DNA from: Rhizobium terricola
GTDB lineage: Bacteria; Pseudomonadota; Alphaproteobacteria; Rhizobiales; Rhizobiaceae
Reading direction: 5' to 3'
DNA: 64,000 nt
Assembly (NCBI RefSeq): GCF_012927355.1
Contig: NZ_JABBGK010000001.1
Span: forward strand, 1,916,649-1,980,648
Positions 51,738 through 61,134 of the stretch are shown here, piece after piece. Within the stretch, counting starts at the first letter, position 1. The number at the start of each line of letters is the position of its first letter. Position numbers and translations under genes: made by a program. A model generated the notes under the pieces. The model saw nothing but the letters and a program-made list of their open reading frames with translations. It was not told the origin of the DNA and did not search any database.

Positions 51738-52604
51738 TTATTCGTCGGGATTGTCGATGTACCACTGGGCGTCGAGTTCGGCGCTGTTCAGCACATCCTC
51801 GTAGCAGAGCGTCATCTCGCGGTCGTCCGGGCTCCAGAAGGCGTTGGCGACACCGCATTCGGTTGCCGTCAGCTTGATCCCGTCCTTCAGCTTGTAGGTG
51901 CCGGAAAAGGCGGCCTCCACCAGTTCCAACACCTCCAGGTCCATGATCTTCTTGCGGAAATAGGCGAGCTGCGGATTCTTCGTTTCCTCGTACTTTATGA
52001 CGAAATTCGTCTTGTCGTTCTTGCCGGCCTCGTAGGGTTCGAGCAGCTTGCTCCAACTGGTCAGCAGGCTTTCGTATTCGGACGGGCACTCCTCGGCGCG
52101 ATAGTCGGGAAACTCGAGCGAATCGGCGAAGTCCTTGAAGCGCTTTTCGTTCTTTCCGAGCATCAGGCAGACCGTGCTGTAGGCGCGCTGCTCGTCGAGG
52201 CCGTGGCTGTCCCAGAAAGCGAGTTCGTCGTCCTCTGCCGCCTGGCCCGCCGAGAGGAACCAGACATTGGCGAAGTCCTCGACGGCGGTATTGAAGTTCT
52301 CGTCCTCCGCCTCGAGCAGAAGGAGGACTGCGAGGCCGTCGACGGCGTCCTCTTCCTTGCCGAGCACCGGCAGGGAAAACTCGGAGACCAGCATGTGGCC
52401 GGCCTCGTGGAACACGGTAGCAATCGCGTTGTGAAGGGCGAACTGATCGGCTTCCTCGACCTGCTCCTCCGACAGCTCGTCATAGAGGCTCGGCGGCGCC
52501 GGCTCGGCAGCTTTCGACGGCCCGGCCACCATCAGGCCAAGCATCATCATCAACGCGGCGGCTCCCGCCCGAACCGGCGTCCCGCGCATGGGCATTACAG
52601 ACAT
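51738..52604 (-). CDS. DUF4344-like putative secreted zinc metallopeptidase
   Basis: The 288-residue precursor has an N-terminal signal peptide (about residues 1-32, ending AGPSKA) and a HEAGH zinc motif (His66, Glu67, His70) in TVFHEAGHMLVSEF, fitting DUF4344. The rest is acidic and helical, with Cys residues near the C-terminus. It may be a periplasmic peptidase; the third zinc ligand is not obvious. GGGGGA precedes the ATG at 52604. Downstream lies a short TTACTCGTCGGGGCC/TTATTCGTCGGGATT duplication at the stop. Confidence 0.7.
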   Translation of the reverse strand: MSVMPMRGTPVRAGAAALMMMLGLMVAGPSKAAEPAPPSLYDELSEEQVEEADQFALHNAIATVFHEAGHMLVSEFSLPVLGKEEDAVDGLAVLLLLEAEDENFNTAVEDFANVWFLSAGQAAEDDELAFWDSHGLDEQRAYSTVCLMLGKNEKRFKDFADSLEFPDYRAEECPSEYESLLTSWSKLLEPYEAGKNDKTNFVIKYEETKNPQLAYFRKKIMDLEVLELVEAAFSGTYKLKDGIKLTATECGVANAFWSPDDREMTLCYEDVLNSAELDAQWYIDNPDE

Positions 52605-52848
52605 TAGTACATTCCCCCTGGACCACGTCACCCGCTATGGAAATCCCGTCTTCGATAAGCGAGAGGCGGCCATCTTTTCAATCAGATTCAAGCCTTTGGC
52701 GAAGTTCGTACAAAAAAAGCCGATTCGGAAGAATGGGTTAAGATTTTGTTCACCACCCCCATCTGGACAAGGCGAATCACCGGTGATTCATTGAGTCAGA
52801 TTCGGGCGAGCGGCGCTTCGGATCACACGAGGGATCGAGGCAGGGACG

Positions 52849-55191
52849 ATGTCGAACGCGCGGCGGGCAACCGCAGCCGATGAGCGGCTGCGACTCAATA
52901 TTTCTGGCATTGCGGCCTTTTTCACGAAACTGCGCGACGGCTTCGGCGGAGTCAACGGCTCCGAAAACGAGCCGTCGCGGCGCCTCGAGACGATCCTGCG
53001 CCGTTCGATCCCGATCCTGATCATCGCCTTCCTCGGCGTCGTGGCGCTGGCACGCGGCATCGGCATGCTCGGCGAACATGGGCGCTTCGAGGAAGGGATC
53101 CGCCAGATGACGGCCCTGATGGCGACCACGGCGGAGGCTGCCATCGGCGAGAAGGTTGACCTCTTCGCCACGGGCGACCGCGCTGCCGCCGAGGCGATCC
53201 TCACCCGCTATCTGTCCAGCGATCACCTGAAGAACGGCGCCTTCGTGCTGCTCACCGATACCGACGGACGTGTCTTCGCCTCGTCTCCGTCCGGCGCCGG
53301 CTATGTCGGCCTGCCGCTTGCCAATCTTCTGCCCCAGGTCGCCGCCATCCGCCGCTTCGCCGATCAGGGCGGCGGCATCGAGACCGACATCGCCGGCGTG
53401 CGCCATTTCGCGGTAATGACCCCGGTCGGCAGCGACGGCGCCATGATCCTGAGCGCCCATTCGCTCCAGGGCATGATGGACTTCTGGCGCGCCGAGATCG
53501 CCCTCAACGTCACGCTGTTCTCCGGCATTTCGCTGATCCTTCTCGTCATCCTCTACGCCTATTTCCAGCAGGTGAAGCGGGCCCGCGAGGCGGACGACGT
53601 CTCGCTCGAATCCAACATGCGCGTAGAGGCCGCGCTGTCGCGCGGTCGCTGCGGCCTGTGGGACTTCGACCTTGCCAGCCGCAAGCTATTCTGGTCGCGC
53701 TCGATGTACGAGATGCTCGGCCTGCCGCCATCGACCGAAGTGCTCGCCTTTGCCGATGCGGCACGCCTGATGCACCCGGACGACGGCAATCTCTTTGCAC
53801 TCGCCCGCGCCGTCGGACGGGGCGGCTCGCGCCAGATCGACCAGATCTTCCGCATGCGCCACGCCCAGGGACACTACGTCTGGATGCGCGCCCGCGCCCA
53901 GGTGATCCGCTCGACGACGGGTTCGCTGCATGTCATCGGCATCGCCATGGACGTCACCGAGCAGCACCGGCTTGCCCAGCGCTATGCGGAAGCCGACCAG
54001 CGTCTCGCCGACGCCATCGAATGCACCTCGGAAGCCTTCGTCCTGTGGGACAAGAACGACCGGCTCGTCATGTGCAATGCGCATTTCCAGAAGGTCTACG
54101 GCCTGCCGGACAGCATCCTGGTGCCGGGCACCGAACGCTGGGTGGTGCAGGCCGCCGCGCAGAAGCCGATCATCCAGCGGCGCGTCGCCGACCCGGACCA
54201 GGGCAGCGCATCGCGCACCACCGAAGTTCAGCTCGCCGACGAACGCTGGCTGCAGATCAACGAGCGCCGCACCCGCGACGGCGGTCTCGTCTCGGTCGGC
54301 ACCGACATCACGCTTCTCAAGCGCCACCAGGATCGCCTGCGCGAACAGGAGCGCCGGCTGATGTGCAACATCGGCGACCTCTCGCTGTCGCAGAAGAAGC
54401 TCGAAAAGCAGACGGCCGAACTCTCTGTCGCCAATGCCAACTACCAGGCGGAAAAGGAGCGTGCGGAAGCCGCCAACAGGGCGAAGTCCGAATTCCTCGC
54501 CAATATGAGCCACGAGCTCAGGACGCCGCTCAACGCCATTCTCGGCTTCTCGGAAATTCTCCTCGCCGGCATGTTCGGCCCGATCGGTTCACCGAAATAC
54601 GAGGAATATGCCCGCGACATCCACGACAGCGGCAAGCACCTTCTGAACGTCATCAACGACATCCTCGACATGTCGAAGATCGAAGCGGGCCAGATGAAGA
54701 TCCGTTGCGAGCGGATCGACCTCGACGCCCTGATCGAGGAGAGCCTTCGCCTCACCGCCATTCCGGCGGAGGAAAAGAACGTCCATGTCGAACAGCGCGT
54801 CTCGCCGGGACTGGTGATGACCGCCGACCGCCGCTCGATGAAGCAGATCCTGCTCAACATCCTGTCGAACGCGGTCAAGTTCACCGAACCGGGCGGCAAG
54901 ATCGCGCTCCGCACCCGCAAGGTCGGCGACAAGGTCGCCATCACCATCGCCGATACGGGCATCGGCATCCCGAAGGCCGCTCTCTCGAAGATCGGCCAGC
55001 CCTTCGAGCAGGTCCAGAGCCAGTACGCGAAGAGCACCGGCGGTTCCGGCCTCGGCCTCGCCATCTCCCGCTCGCTGGTCAACATGCACGGCGGTAGCCT
55101 CAAGATCCGCTCACGCGAAGGCTGTGGCACGGTGGTCTCGGTGATGATCCCGGAGGTTATGATTATCGAGACGGCGCGCAAGCGGGCCTGA
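52849..55191 (+). CDS. PleC/CbrA-like membrane sensor histidine kinase
   Basis: The 780-residue kinase has two transmembrane helices (about 55-72 and 222-245) flanking a periplasmic Cache-like domain. Two PAS domains (about 265-385 and 395-485) come next, then a HisKA dimerisation domain with NMSHELRTPLNAI (His555) and a HATPase with NILSNAVKF, DTGIGIP and GGSGLGLAIS. This architecture matches S. meliloti CbrA and Caulobacter PleC, which act on DivK-type response regulators in the cell cycle. It is the likely counterpart here, given pepN and glnE nearby. No regulator is adjacent. Confidence 0.85.
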   Translation: MSNARRATAADERLRLNISGIAAFFTKLRDGFGGVNGSENEPSRRLETILRRSIPILIIAFLGVVALARGIGMLGEHGRFEEGIRQMTALMATTAEAAIGEKVDLFATGDRAAAEAILTRYLSSDHLKNGAFVLLTDTDGRVFASSPSGAGYVGLPLANLLPQVAAIRRFADQGGGIETDIAGVRHFAVMTPVGSDGAMILSAHSLQGMMDFWRAEIALNVTLFSGISLILLVILYAYFQQVKRAREADDVSLESNMRVEAALSRGRCGLWDFDLASRKLFWSRSMYEMLGLPPSTEVLAFADAARLMHPDDGNLFALARAVGRGGSRQIDQIFRMRHAQGHYVWMRARAQVIRSTTGSLHVIGIAMDVTEQHRLAQRYAEADQRLADAIECTSEAFVLWDKNDRLVMCNAHFQKVYGLPDSILVPGTERWVVQAAAQKPIIQRRVADPDQGSASRTTEVQLADERWLQINERRTRDGGLVSVGTDITLLKRHQDRLREQERRLMCNIGDLSLSQKKLEKQTAELSVANANYQAEKERAEAANRAKSEFLANMSHELRTPLNAILGFSEILLAGMFGPIGSPKYEEYARDIHDSGKHLLNVINDILDMSKIEAGQMKIRCERIDLDALIEESLRLTAIPAEEKNVHVEQRVSPGLVMTADRRSMKQILLNILSNAVKFTEPGGKIALRTRKVGDKVAITIADTGIGIPKAALSKIGQPFEQVQSQYAKSTGGSGLGLAISRSLVNMHGGSLKIRSREGCGTVVSVMIPEVMIIETARKRA

Positions 55192-55231
55192 CGTCAGGCC
55201 TGCCCCGGCAGGTCGCCGGTCGCTCGTCCGC

Positions 55232-57259
55232 TCAGGAGACCCGGCGGTTCTCCAACGACGCACCCGTTCCTTTCAGGAAGGCGTGCGTTTCGGCTTCGGC
55301 CATCGGCCGGGCGAAATGGTAGCCCTGAACCGAGCCGACACCCAGCGTTTCGAGGATCGCCATCTCGTTCTCGGTCTCGACGCCCTCGACGATCGCCTCC
55401 AGCCGCATCTCGGCGCAGAGCGCGAGGACGGACTTGACGATCTTGACGCTGGTTTCCTTGCGATGGATCTCGCGCACGAAACTGCCGTCGACCTTGATCT
55501 TGGAAAGCGGCAGTCGGTGAACGTAGCTGAGGCTCGCATAGCCGGTGCCGAAGTCGTCGAGCGCAATACCGCAGCCGAGTTGCCTGAGGATCCGGATCGA
55601 GGCGTTGGCCTGCTCGAAATCGCTCATCACGGCCGTCTCGGTGATCTCGAAGGTGATACGGCGCGGATCGACGCCGCTCGCCCTGATGATGCCGACCAGC
55701 CGATTGACGCCTTCGGCCGTCGCGAGGTCATGGGGAGACAGATTGAAGGACAGGAAGACATCGTCCGGCCATGTGGCGGCGGTCTTCAGCGCGCGCTCCA
55801 GAAGCAGGCGGGTGATCAGACCGATCCGGCCGTTGTACTCGGCGATCGGAATGAACTCGGCCGGCGACACCGGACCGATGGTCGGACAGTTCCAGCGGGC
55901 AAGCGCCTCGAAACCGGCAGGGCGTCGCGAGGCGACATCGATGATCGGCTGGAAGACCAGCGAGAGTTCCGTTTCGAGGTCGGCGACCTGCAACGTCTCC
56001 TCGACCACCTTCTGGCGCGACAGTTCGTCTGCCTGCTCGGCATTGAACACCACGACACCGGCACGATGATGCTTCTTGGCGGTGTAGAGGGCGTAGTCGG
56101 CGCGTTCGTACAGCTCCTGCCCGTTCGCGCCCACCTGCGGGAAGGTCGCGAAACCGAGCGAGGCGGTCACCTGGACTACGCCGCCGCCGAGATTGATGCG
56201 CTGAGCGATGGCATCGCAGACGCGGTTTCCGAGCGCCACCACCGAGGCTTCGTCATGGTTGCCTGTGACGATCAGTGCGAACTCGTCGCCGCCGAGGCGA
56301 AACACGGAGACGGCCCCGTCGGCAAACCGGCTGAGGCGCTCGGCCACCTCGACAAGAACCTTGTCGCCGGCCGAATGCCCGTACATGTCGTTGATCGGCT
56401 TGAAGCCATCCAGATCGATCACCCCGATCGCCAGCATACCGCCTTCGGACTGCGCCCGGGCAAAGGCCTGGTCGAGCGTATGGAAGAAGCTGCGGCGATT
56501 GGCGATGAGTGTCAGGCTATCGAGGTTTGCGAGCCTCAGATTTTCGTCCGAGAGCGCCTTCATGGTCTTGTTCTGCGCCTGCAGCACCAGACGCTGTTCG
56601 GCGAGCTGATGGAAGTCGCGATAATGGGTGAGAAGGACAGCGATCATCGCCATGCTGACGAGGATCACGTTGATCCCGGTCGCGACGAAGGTCTCCTCAC
56701 CGCTCAACACCATGGCAAGGAAGAATGGAGCATTGACGAGAACCGTCACGACCATTGCCGCCGAACGCAGATGCATCAGGCAGAAAATGCAGCCGATGAC
56801 TGTGATCGCCATGAAGAACGCCACATGGGCCTGCTGGAAGCCATCTCCATAGGGCAATAGAGCCACGGACCAGCCGGTACAGAAGATGGCGATCGGCGCT
56901 GCCAGCCGGTTGGTGGCCTTGAGGCGGTGATAGGCCTGCGCGGCATCGACCTTGCGGTTGCGGGAAACGAACCAGCCGATACCTCGCGCCACGAAGATGA
57001 TGGAAAGCACGGCCGGCAGGTAGATGACCAGATAGGCGGGCGCAATGTCACGATGCGTCCAGGCCAGCGACAGCATGTTGGTCGTCAGGATGAAATAGAG
57101 CAGCGGAACCTGCTTCGAGAAAGCCTCGAACTGCGAAAGTGTGAGCTCCGGATTCTCGTTGGGCACCTTCAGTGCCTCGAGGATCCACCTGATCGAATGT
57201 TTCAAGGTTCCGATATCCGACGTCGAACGATGTGGCGGGCCGCGCCCCTGCGGCCTCAC
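55232..57259 (-). CDS. Membrane GGDEF-EAL c-di-GMP enzyme
   Basis: The 675-residue protein has about six transmembrane helices in an unnamed N-terminal sensor (about 55-215), a diguanylate cyclase domain with intact GGDEF at 323-327, and an EAL phosphodiesterase domain (EAL 451-453). The key residues FEITE, DDFGTGYAS, KVDGSF and EGVET are also visible. Both activities are therefore possible in making or degrading c-di-GMP at the membrane. The first codon (57259) is uncertain; a GTG in frame near 57166 is another option. Confidence 0.9.
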   Translation of the reverse strand: MRPQGRGPPHRSTSDIGTLKHSIRWILEALKVPNENPELTLSQFEAFSKQVPLLYFILTTNMLSLAWTHRDIAPAYLVIYLPAVLSIIFVARGIGWFVSRNRKVDAAQAYHRLKATNRLAAPIAIFCTGWSVALLPYGDGFQQAHVAFFMAITVIGCIFCLMHLRSAAMVVTVLVNAPFFLAMVLSGEETFVATGINVILVSMAMIAVLLTHYRDFHQLAEQRLVLQAQNKTMKALSDENLRLANLDSLTLIANRRSFFHTLDQAFARAQSEGGMLAIGVIDLDGFKPINDMYGHSAGDKVLVEVAERLSRFADGAVSVFRLGGDEFALIVTGNHDEASVVALGNRVCDAIAQRINLGGGVVQVTASLGFATFPQVGANGQELYERADYALYTAKKHHRAGVVVFNAEQADELSRQKVVEETLQVADLETELSLVFQPIIDVASRRPAGFEALARWNCPTIGPVSPAEFIPIAEYNGRIGLITRLLLERALKTAATWPDDVFLSFNLSPHDLATAEGVNRLVGIIRASGVDPRRITFEITETAVMSDFEQANASIRILRQLGCGIALDDFGTGYASLSYVHRLPLSKIKVDGSFVREIHRKETSVKIVKSVLALCAEMRLEAIVEGVETENEMAILETLGVGSVQGYHFARPMAEAETHAFLKGTGASLENRRVS

Positions 57260-57339
57260 CTCATATTTCTACTTCAGAGTAAGTTAAAATACCGAAAACC
57301 CCGGACTTCAGGACTTTCAAAACCATCAGCGCCGCCGCC

Positions 57340-60297
57340 TCATCCCTTCACGACGCTGGTGAAGACCTTGCGGACCGCCTTCGACAGGCGCTTGATCTCC
57401 GCTTCCAGCGTCTTCAGGTCCGGGCTGTCGCCGGCGCGGCAGACGAGATCGACGAGGCCGGCCGGAACGGTTGCCGGATCGAAGCCGCCGTCGACGCACA
57501 GGCGGATCACCTGCGAAAGCTCCGTGTAGAGCTTCAGCGCGTTGAGGCAGAGGTCGAGATCGTTCGGGTCCATCAGCTCGGCGCCAAGCCGCTTCAACGC
57601 GTCGGCGGTCGACAGGCCGTTCACCTCGGCATCGACCTTACGCCCCCGCGCGATCAGCGCGAGGTGCTGGGCGATGAACTCGATGTCGATCAGGCCGCCG
57701 GCAATGAGCTTGACATCCCAGATGTCCTTCGGCGGCTTCTCCTTGTCGATCATCGCCCGCATTTCGGCGACGTCGGCCGCGGTCTTTGCCGCGTCGCGGG
57801 GCTTGGCGAGGACGGCAGCGATCACGTTGCTGGTCGCCTGCATCAGGTCTTCGTCGCCGCAGATCAGCCGGGCGCGCGTCAGCGCCATGTGCTCCCAGGT
57901 CCAGGCTTCCTCGAACTGGTATTTTTCGAAGGCCCTGAGCCGGGTCGCCACCGGTCCCTTGTTGCCGGAGGGACGAAGCCGCATGTCGACCTCGTAGAGC
58001 ACGCCCTCGGCGGTCGGGGCCGAGAGCGCCGCGATCAGGCGCTGGGTGAGGCGCGTATAGTAGCGTACCGGATCGAGCGGTTTTGCCCCGTCGGAGTCGC
58101 CCGCATCGTCATCGTGTTCATAGAGCAGGATGACGTCGACGTCGGAGCCGGCGGTGAGTTCGAAGGAGCCGAGCTTGCCCATGCCAGCGAGTGCCACCTT
58201 GCCGCCGGCGATGCGGCCATGGGCGGCCTCCATCTCGGCGACCACCGCCTTCAGCGCCTCCTCGATGATGAGGCCGGCAAGGTCGGTGAAGGCATGGCCC
58301 GCCTGCGGTCCGCCGATGGTGCCGGTGAGCAGGCGGATGCCGATCAGGAAGCGCTGCTCGGCGGCGAAGATGCGCAGCCGGTCGAGGATTTCCTCGTAGT
58401 GGCGACTTCCCTGCAGGAAGGACGAAAGGCGCCGGGCGAGATAGGTCCGGGTCGGCAGCTCGACCATCAGGCCCGGATCCAGCATGCCGTCGAAGACATG
58501 CGGACGCTGGGCGATGATTTCAGCCAGCCGCGGTGCGGACGACATGATGTTGACGATGAGGTCCAGCAGCGCCGGGTTGCTGGTCAGGAGCGAAAACAGC
58601 TGGATGCCGGCCGGCAAGCCGGAGAGGAAACTGTCGAAGCGCAGCAGCGCCTCGTCGGCGCGCCGGCTTTCGCCGAAGGTCTTCAGGAGCTGCGGCGTCA
58701 GTTCCGTCAACCGCTCGCGCGCCTCCACCGACTGGGTCGCCCGGTAGCGGCCGTAGTGCCAGATGCGGATGACGCGGGAAATGTCTTCGGGCCGTTCGAA
58801 ACCCAGGCCCTTCAGCGTCTTCAGCGTGTCCGGATCGTCCTTCTGGCCGGTGAAGACGAGGTTTCCGCTCGCCGAAGACAGCCGCTCCTCCTGCTCGAAC
58901 AGCCGGGCATAACGTTTCTCGACCGTCTTCAGCACGCTTTCCAGCCGCGTGGAAAAGCCGGTGGTGTCACTGAAACCGGCCATATAGGCGATGCGGCGCA
59001 GCTCGCTTTCGGTTTCGGGCAGGAGATGGGTCTGTTCGTCATGCACCATCTGGATACGGTGCTCGATATCGCGCAGGAACCAGTAGGCCTCGATCAGTTC
59101 GTCGCGGGTCGCAGCGTCGATCCAGTTGGCGGCGGTCAGCGCATGAAGTGCGGCCTCGGTCGGGCGCAGGCGCAGTTCCGGCATGCGGCCGCCCGCGATC
59201 AGCTGCTGGGTCTGGGCGAAAAACTCGATCTCGCGGATGCCGCCGCGGCCGAGCTTGACGTTGTGCCCCTTGACCGCGATCGCGCCGTGGCCCTTGTGCA
59301 CATGGATCTGCCGCTTGATCGAATGGATGTCGGCGATCGCCGCATAGTCGAGATATTTGCGGAAGACGAAGGGGACGAGTTCGCGCAGGAAGCCCTGCCC
59401 CGCCTTCAGGTCCCCGCCGACGGGCCGCGCCTTGATGAAGGCAGCGCGTTCCCAGTTCTGCCCCCTGCCCTCATAATAGAGAAGAGCCGCCTCGACCGGC
59501 ACCGCGAGCGGCGTCGAACCCGGATCGGGACGCAGCCTGAGATCGGTGCGGAAGACATAGCCATCGCCGGTACGGTCCTGCAGGATACGCACCAGCCGGC
59601 GCATCATCCGGCCATAGGTTTCGGTCGCGTCTTCCGGCGATACGAGGATACCGGCCTCGGGTTCGAAGAAGATGACAAGGTCGATGTCGGAGGAATAGTT
59701 GAGCTCGCAGGCACCGAGCTTGCCCATGCCGAGCACGATCAGGCCACTCTCCGCCGAGGGTTCGGCCCGGTCCTTGAGGACCAGCTTGCCGGCGTCGTGG
59801 CCGGCGATCAGCAGGTGGTCGATCGCTGCCGCGACGCAGGCGTCGGCGATCGCCGAAAGCCAGCGCGTCGTGTCGCGTGCATCGAAGATGCGGGCCAGAT
59901 CGGCAAGTGCAGTGACGAAGGACAGCTTGCGCTTGGCGACGCGCAGGCGGGTCATCACCTGCGCCTCGGTCGCGACCGCGCCGCCATCCTCGCCGCGCCA
60001 GGCATTGCGGGCGTCGGCGACGAGCGTCTCGAGCAACGGCTCGATCGGCTCGTCGAGCGCGCGCACCAGCGTTGCCGGATCGAGGGCCGCCATGTCGCGC
60101 AGATAGGGAGAGAGCGAAAGTGCGGCGGTGACGAAGGTGCGGAGCGGGCTTTCGCCGGCGATGAGATCGGCCAGCACCGGATGATGCTTGCCGGCGTCTT
60201 TCAGCAGGGACACAACCGACTTCAGTTCCGTCTGGTTGAACGGCCGGATGACACCGTCCGCGACCTGGGACAACCGCCTCGCCTTCGCTTCATCCAT
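57340..60297 (-). CDS. glnE: Bifunctional glutamine synthetase adenylyltransferase/deadenylase GlnE
   Basis: The 985-residue protein has two nucleotidyltransferase domains with GMGKLGACELNYSSDIDL (deadenylase half) and GMGKLGSFELTAGSDVDVILL (adenylylase half), plus linker and PII-binding helical regions. It adds or removes AMP on glutamine synthetase according to nitrogen status. Length matches E. coli GlnE (about 946) with modest extensions. GGGGGAGG precedes the ATG at 60297. The feo genes are divergent, the GGDEF-EAL gene is upstream on the same strand after a small gap. Confidence 0.96.
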   Translation of the reverse strand: MDEAKARRLSQVADGVIRPFNQTELKSVVSLLKDAGKHHPVLADLIAGESPLRTFVTAALSLSPYLRDMAALDPATLVRALDEPIEPLLETLVADARNAWRGEDGGAVATEAQVMTRLRVAKRKLSFVTALADLARIFDARDTTRWLSAIADACVAAAIDHLLIAGHDAGKLVLKDRAEPSAESGLIVLGMGKLGACELNYSSDIDLVIFFEPEAGILVSPEDATETYGRMMRRLVRILQDRTGDGYVFRTDLRLRPDPGSTPLAVPVEAALLYYEGRGQNWERAAFIKARPVGGDLKAGQGFLRELVPFVFRKYLDYAAIADIHSIKRQIHVHKGHGAIAVKGHNVKLGRGGIREIEFFAQTQQLIAGGRMPELRLRPTEAALHALTAANWIDAATRDELIEAYWFLRDIEHRIQMVHDEQTHLLPETESELRRIAYMAGFSDTTGFSTRLESVLKTVEKRYARLFEQEERLSSASGNLVFTGQKDDPDTLKTLKGLGFERPEDISRVIRIWHYGRYRATQSVEARERLTELTPQLLKTFGESRRADEALLRFDSFLSGLPAGIQLFSLLTSNPALLDLIVNIMSSAPRLAEIIAQRPHVFDGMLDPGLMVELPTRTYLARRLSSFLQGSRHYEEILDRLRIFAAEQRFLIGIRLLTGTIGGPQAGHAFTDLAGLIIEEALKAVVAEMEAAHGRIAGGKVALAGMGKLGSFELTAGSDVDVILLYEHDDDAGDSDGAKPLDPVRYYTRLTQRLIAALSAPTAEGVLYEVDMRLRPSGNKGPVATRLRAFEKYQFEEAWTWEHMALTRARLICGDEDLMQATSNVIAAVLAKPRDAAKTAADVAEMRAMIDKEKPPKDIWDVKLIAGGLIDIEFIAQHLALIARGRKVDAEVNGLSTADALKRLGAELMDPNDLDLCLNALKLYTELSQVIRLCVDGGFDPATVPAGLVDLVCRAGDSPDLKTLEAEIKRLSKAVRKVFTSVVKG

Positions 60298-60435
60298 CGC
60301 CAGCCTCCCCCGCATGCGTCATGTGCGAAAACCGTTCTAGCGAATCTCGCACCCCGCTGGGAAGGTAGGACGTGTTTTGCGGAAAGGCCATGCGCCGGAT
60401 CAATGGGCGGTGCGGCGATGCCTGCGTCATTTTGT

Positions 60436-60449
60436 TTGTTGAAGATCAA
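60436..60449. promoter_or_regulatory. FixK/FNR-like box upstream of feo
   Basis: TTGTT-GAAG-ATCAA (60436-60449) matches the FNR/FixK consensus TTGAT-N4-ATCAA at nine of ten positions. It lies 144 bases before the first feoA start. FnrL-type control of feo is known in other alphaproteobacteria, but regulation here is inferred. Confidence 0.45.
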
Positions 60450-60592
60450 ACTCATCTTTCGATAGAGCTATATATCCGCACATGGAGGCAGCGAGAGGTC
60501 GGCAGGTGCCCTTTTGCCACCGCCTTGTTCGGAATGACACGCAACTGCAATCGCATCTGGGCGCGCGGCGCCCCTTCATGCGGGAGATGACC

Positions 60593-60841
60593 ATGATGAC
60601 GCAAACGGCTGCCTACCCTCTCACCATGGCCCGACCGGGCGAACGGGTGCGCATCGTGGCGCTGGCGGGCGGGCGCAGTCTCGACCGCCGGCTGACGGAT
60701 CTGGGGCTGGCGCTCGGTTCGATCGTCCGCATCGTGCAGAACCAGATGACCGGGCCGATGATCGTGGCGATCCATGAAAGTCGCGTCGGCCTCGGCATGG
60801 GCATGGCCCAGAAGCTGACCGTCGAACCGATCAAGGACTAG
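60593..60841 (+). CDS. feoA: FeoA family protein (ferrous iron transport)
   Basis: The 82-residue SH3-like protein contains LTMARPGERVRIVALAGGRSLDRRLTDLGLALGSIVRI and ends with MGMAQKLTVEPI, the FeoA hallmarks. FeoA supports the FeoB iron(II) permease, perhaps at its cytoplasmic GTPase domain. GGGAG is six bases before the ATG at 60593; an upstream in-frame segment starting at 60482 is not family-like. A second feoA follows after 5 bases. Confidence 0.88.
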   Translation: MMTQTAAYPLTMARPGERVRIVALAGGRSLDRRLTDLGLALGSIVRIVQNQMTGPMIVAIHESRVGLGMGMAQKLTVEPIKD

Positions 60842-60846
60842 ATGAC

Positions 60847-61095
60847 ATGGCACTCCTCAACGAACTCCCGATCGGCGCGGTCGCGCGCGTCACCGGCTTC
60901 AGCGACCGGAACGACCCATGCCGGCGTCGCCTGCTGTCGATGGGCCTCACGCCGGGCGCGGTGGTTGCCGTCACCCGGCGGGCGCCCCTCGGCGATCCGG
61001 TGGAAGTGAACCTCAGGGGCACGGCCCTTTGCCTCCGCCGCGAAGAGGCGCGGATCATCACCGTCGAGCAACTCGCCGACACCGTCCCGGCCTAG
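60847..61095 (+). CDS. Second FeoA family protein
   Basis: A different 82-residue FeoA-type protein with LLNELPIGAVARVTGFSDRNDPCRRRLLSMGLTPGAVVAV and ALCLRREEARIITVEQL. It begins 5 bases after the first feoA stop, so the two are co-translated. Tandem FeoA proteins are known in several proteobacterial feo operons and may form a complex with FeoB; each role is not settled. Confidence 0.88.
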   Translation: MALLNELPIGAVARVTGFSDRNDPCRRRLLSMGLTPGAVVAVTRRAPLGDPVEVNLRGTALCLRREEARIITVEQLADTVPA

Positions 61096-61134
61096 CTCCT
61101 GGTTCCCAACCTCCCCAACCTGCGGATACATCCC

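Noticed and set aside
57664..60465. A 933-codon open frame on the plus strand opposite glnE
   Set aside because: It lies exactly antisense to a well-supported GlnE and has the Gly/Arg/Asp-rich composition of a high-GC codon shadow, with no domain signature.
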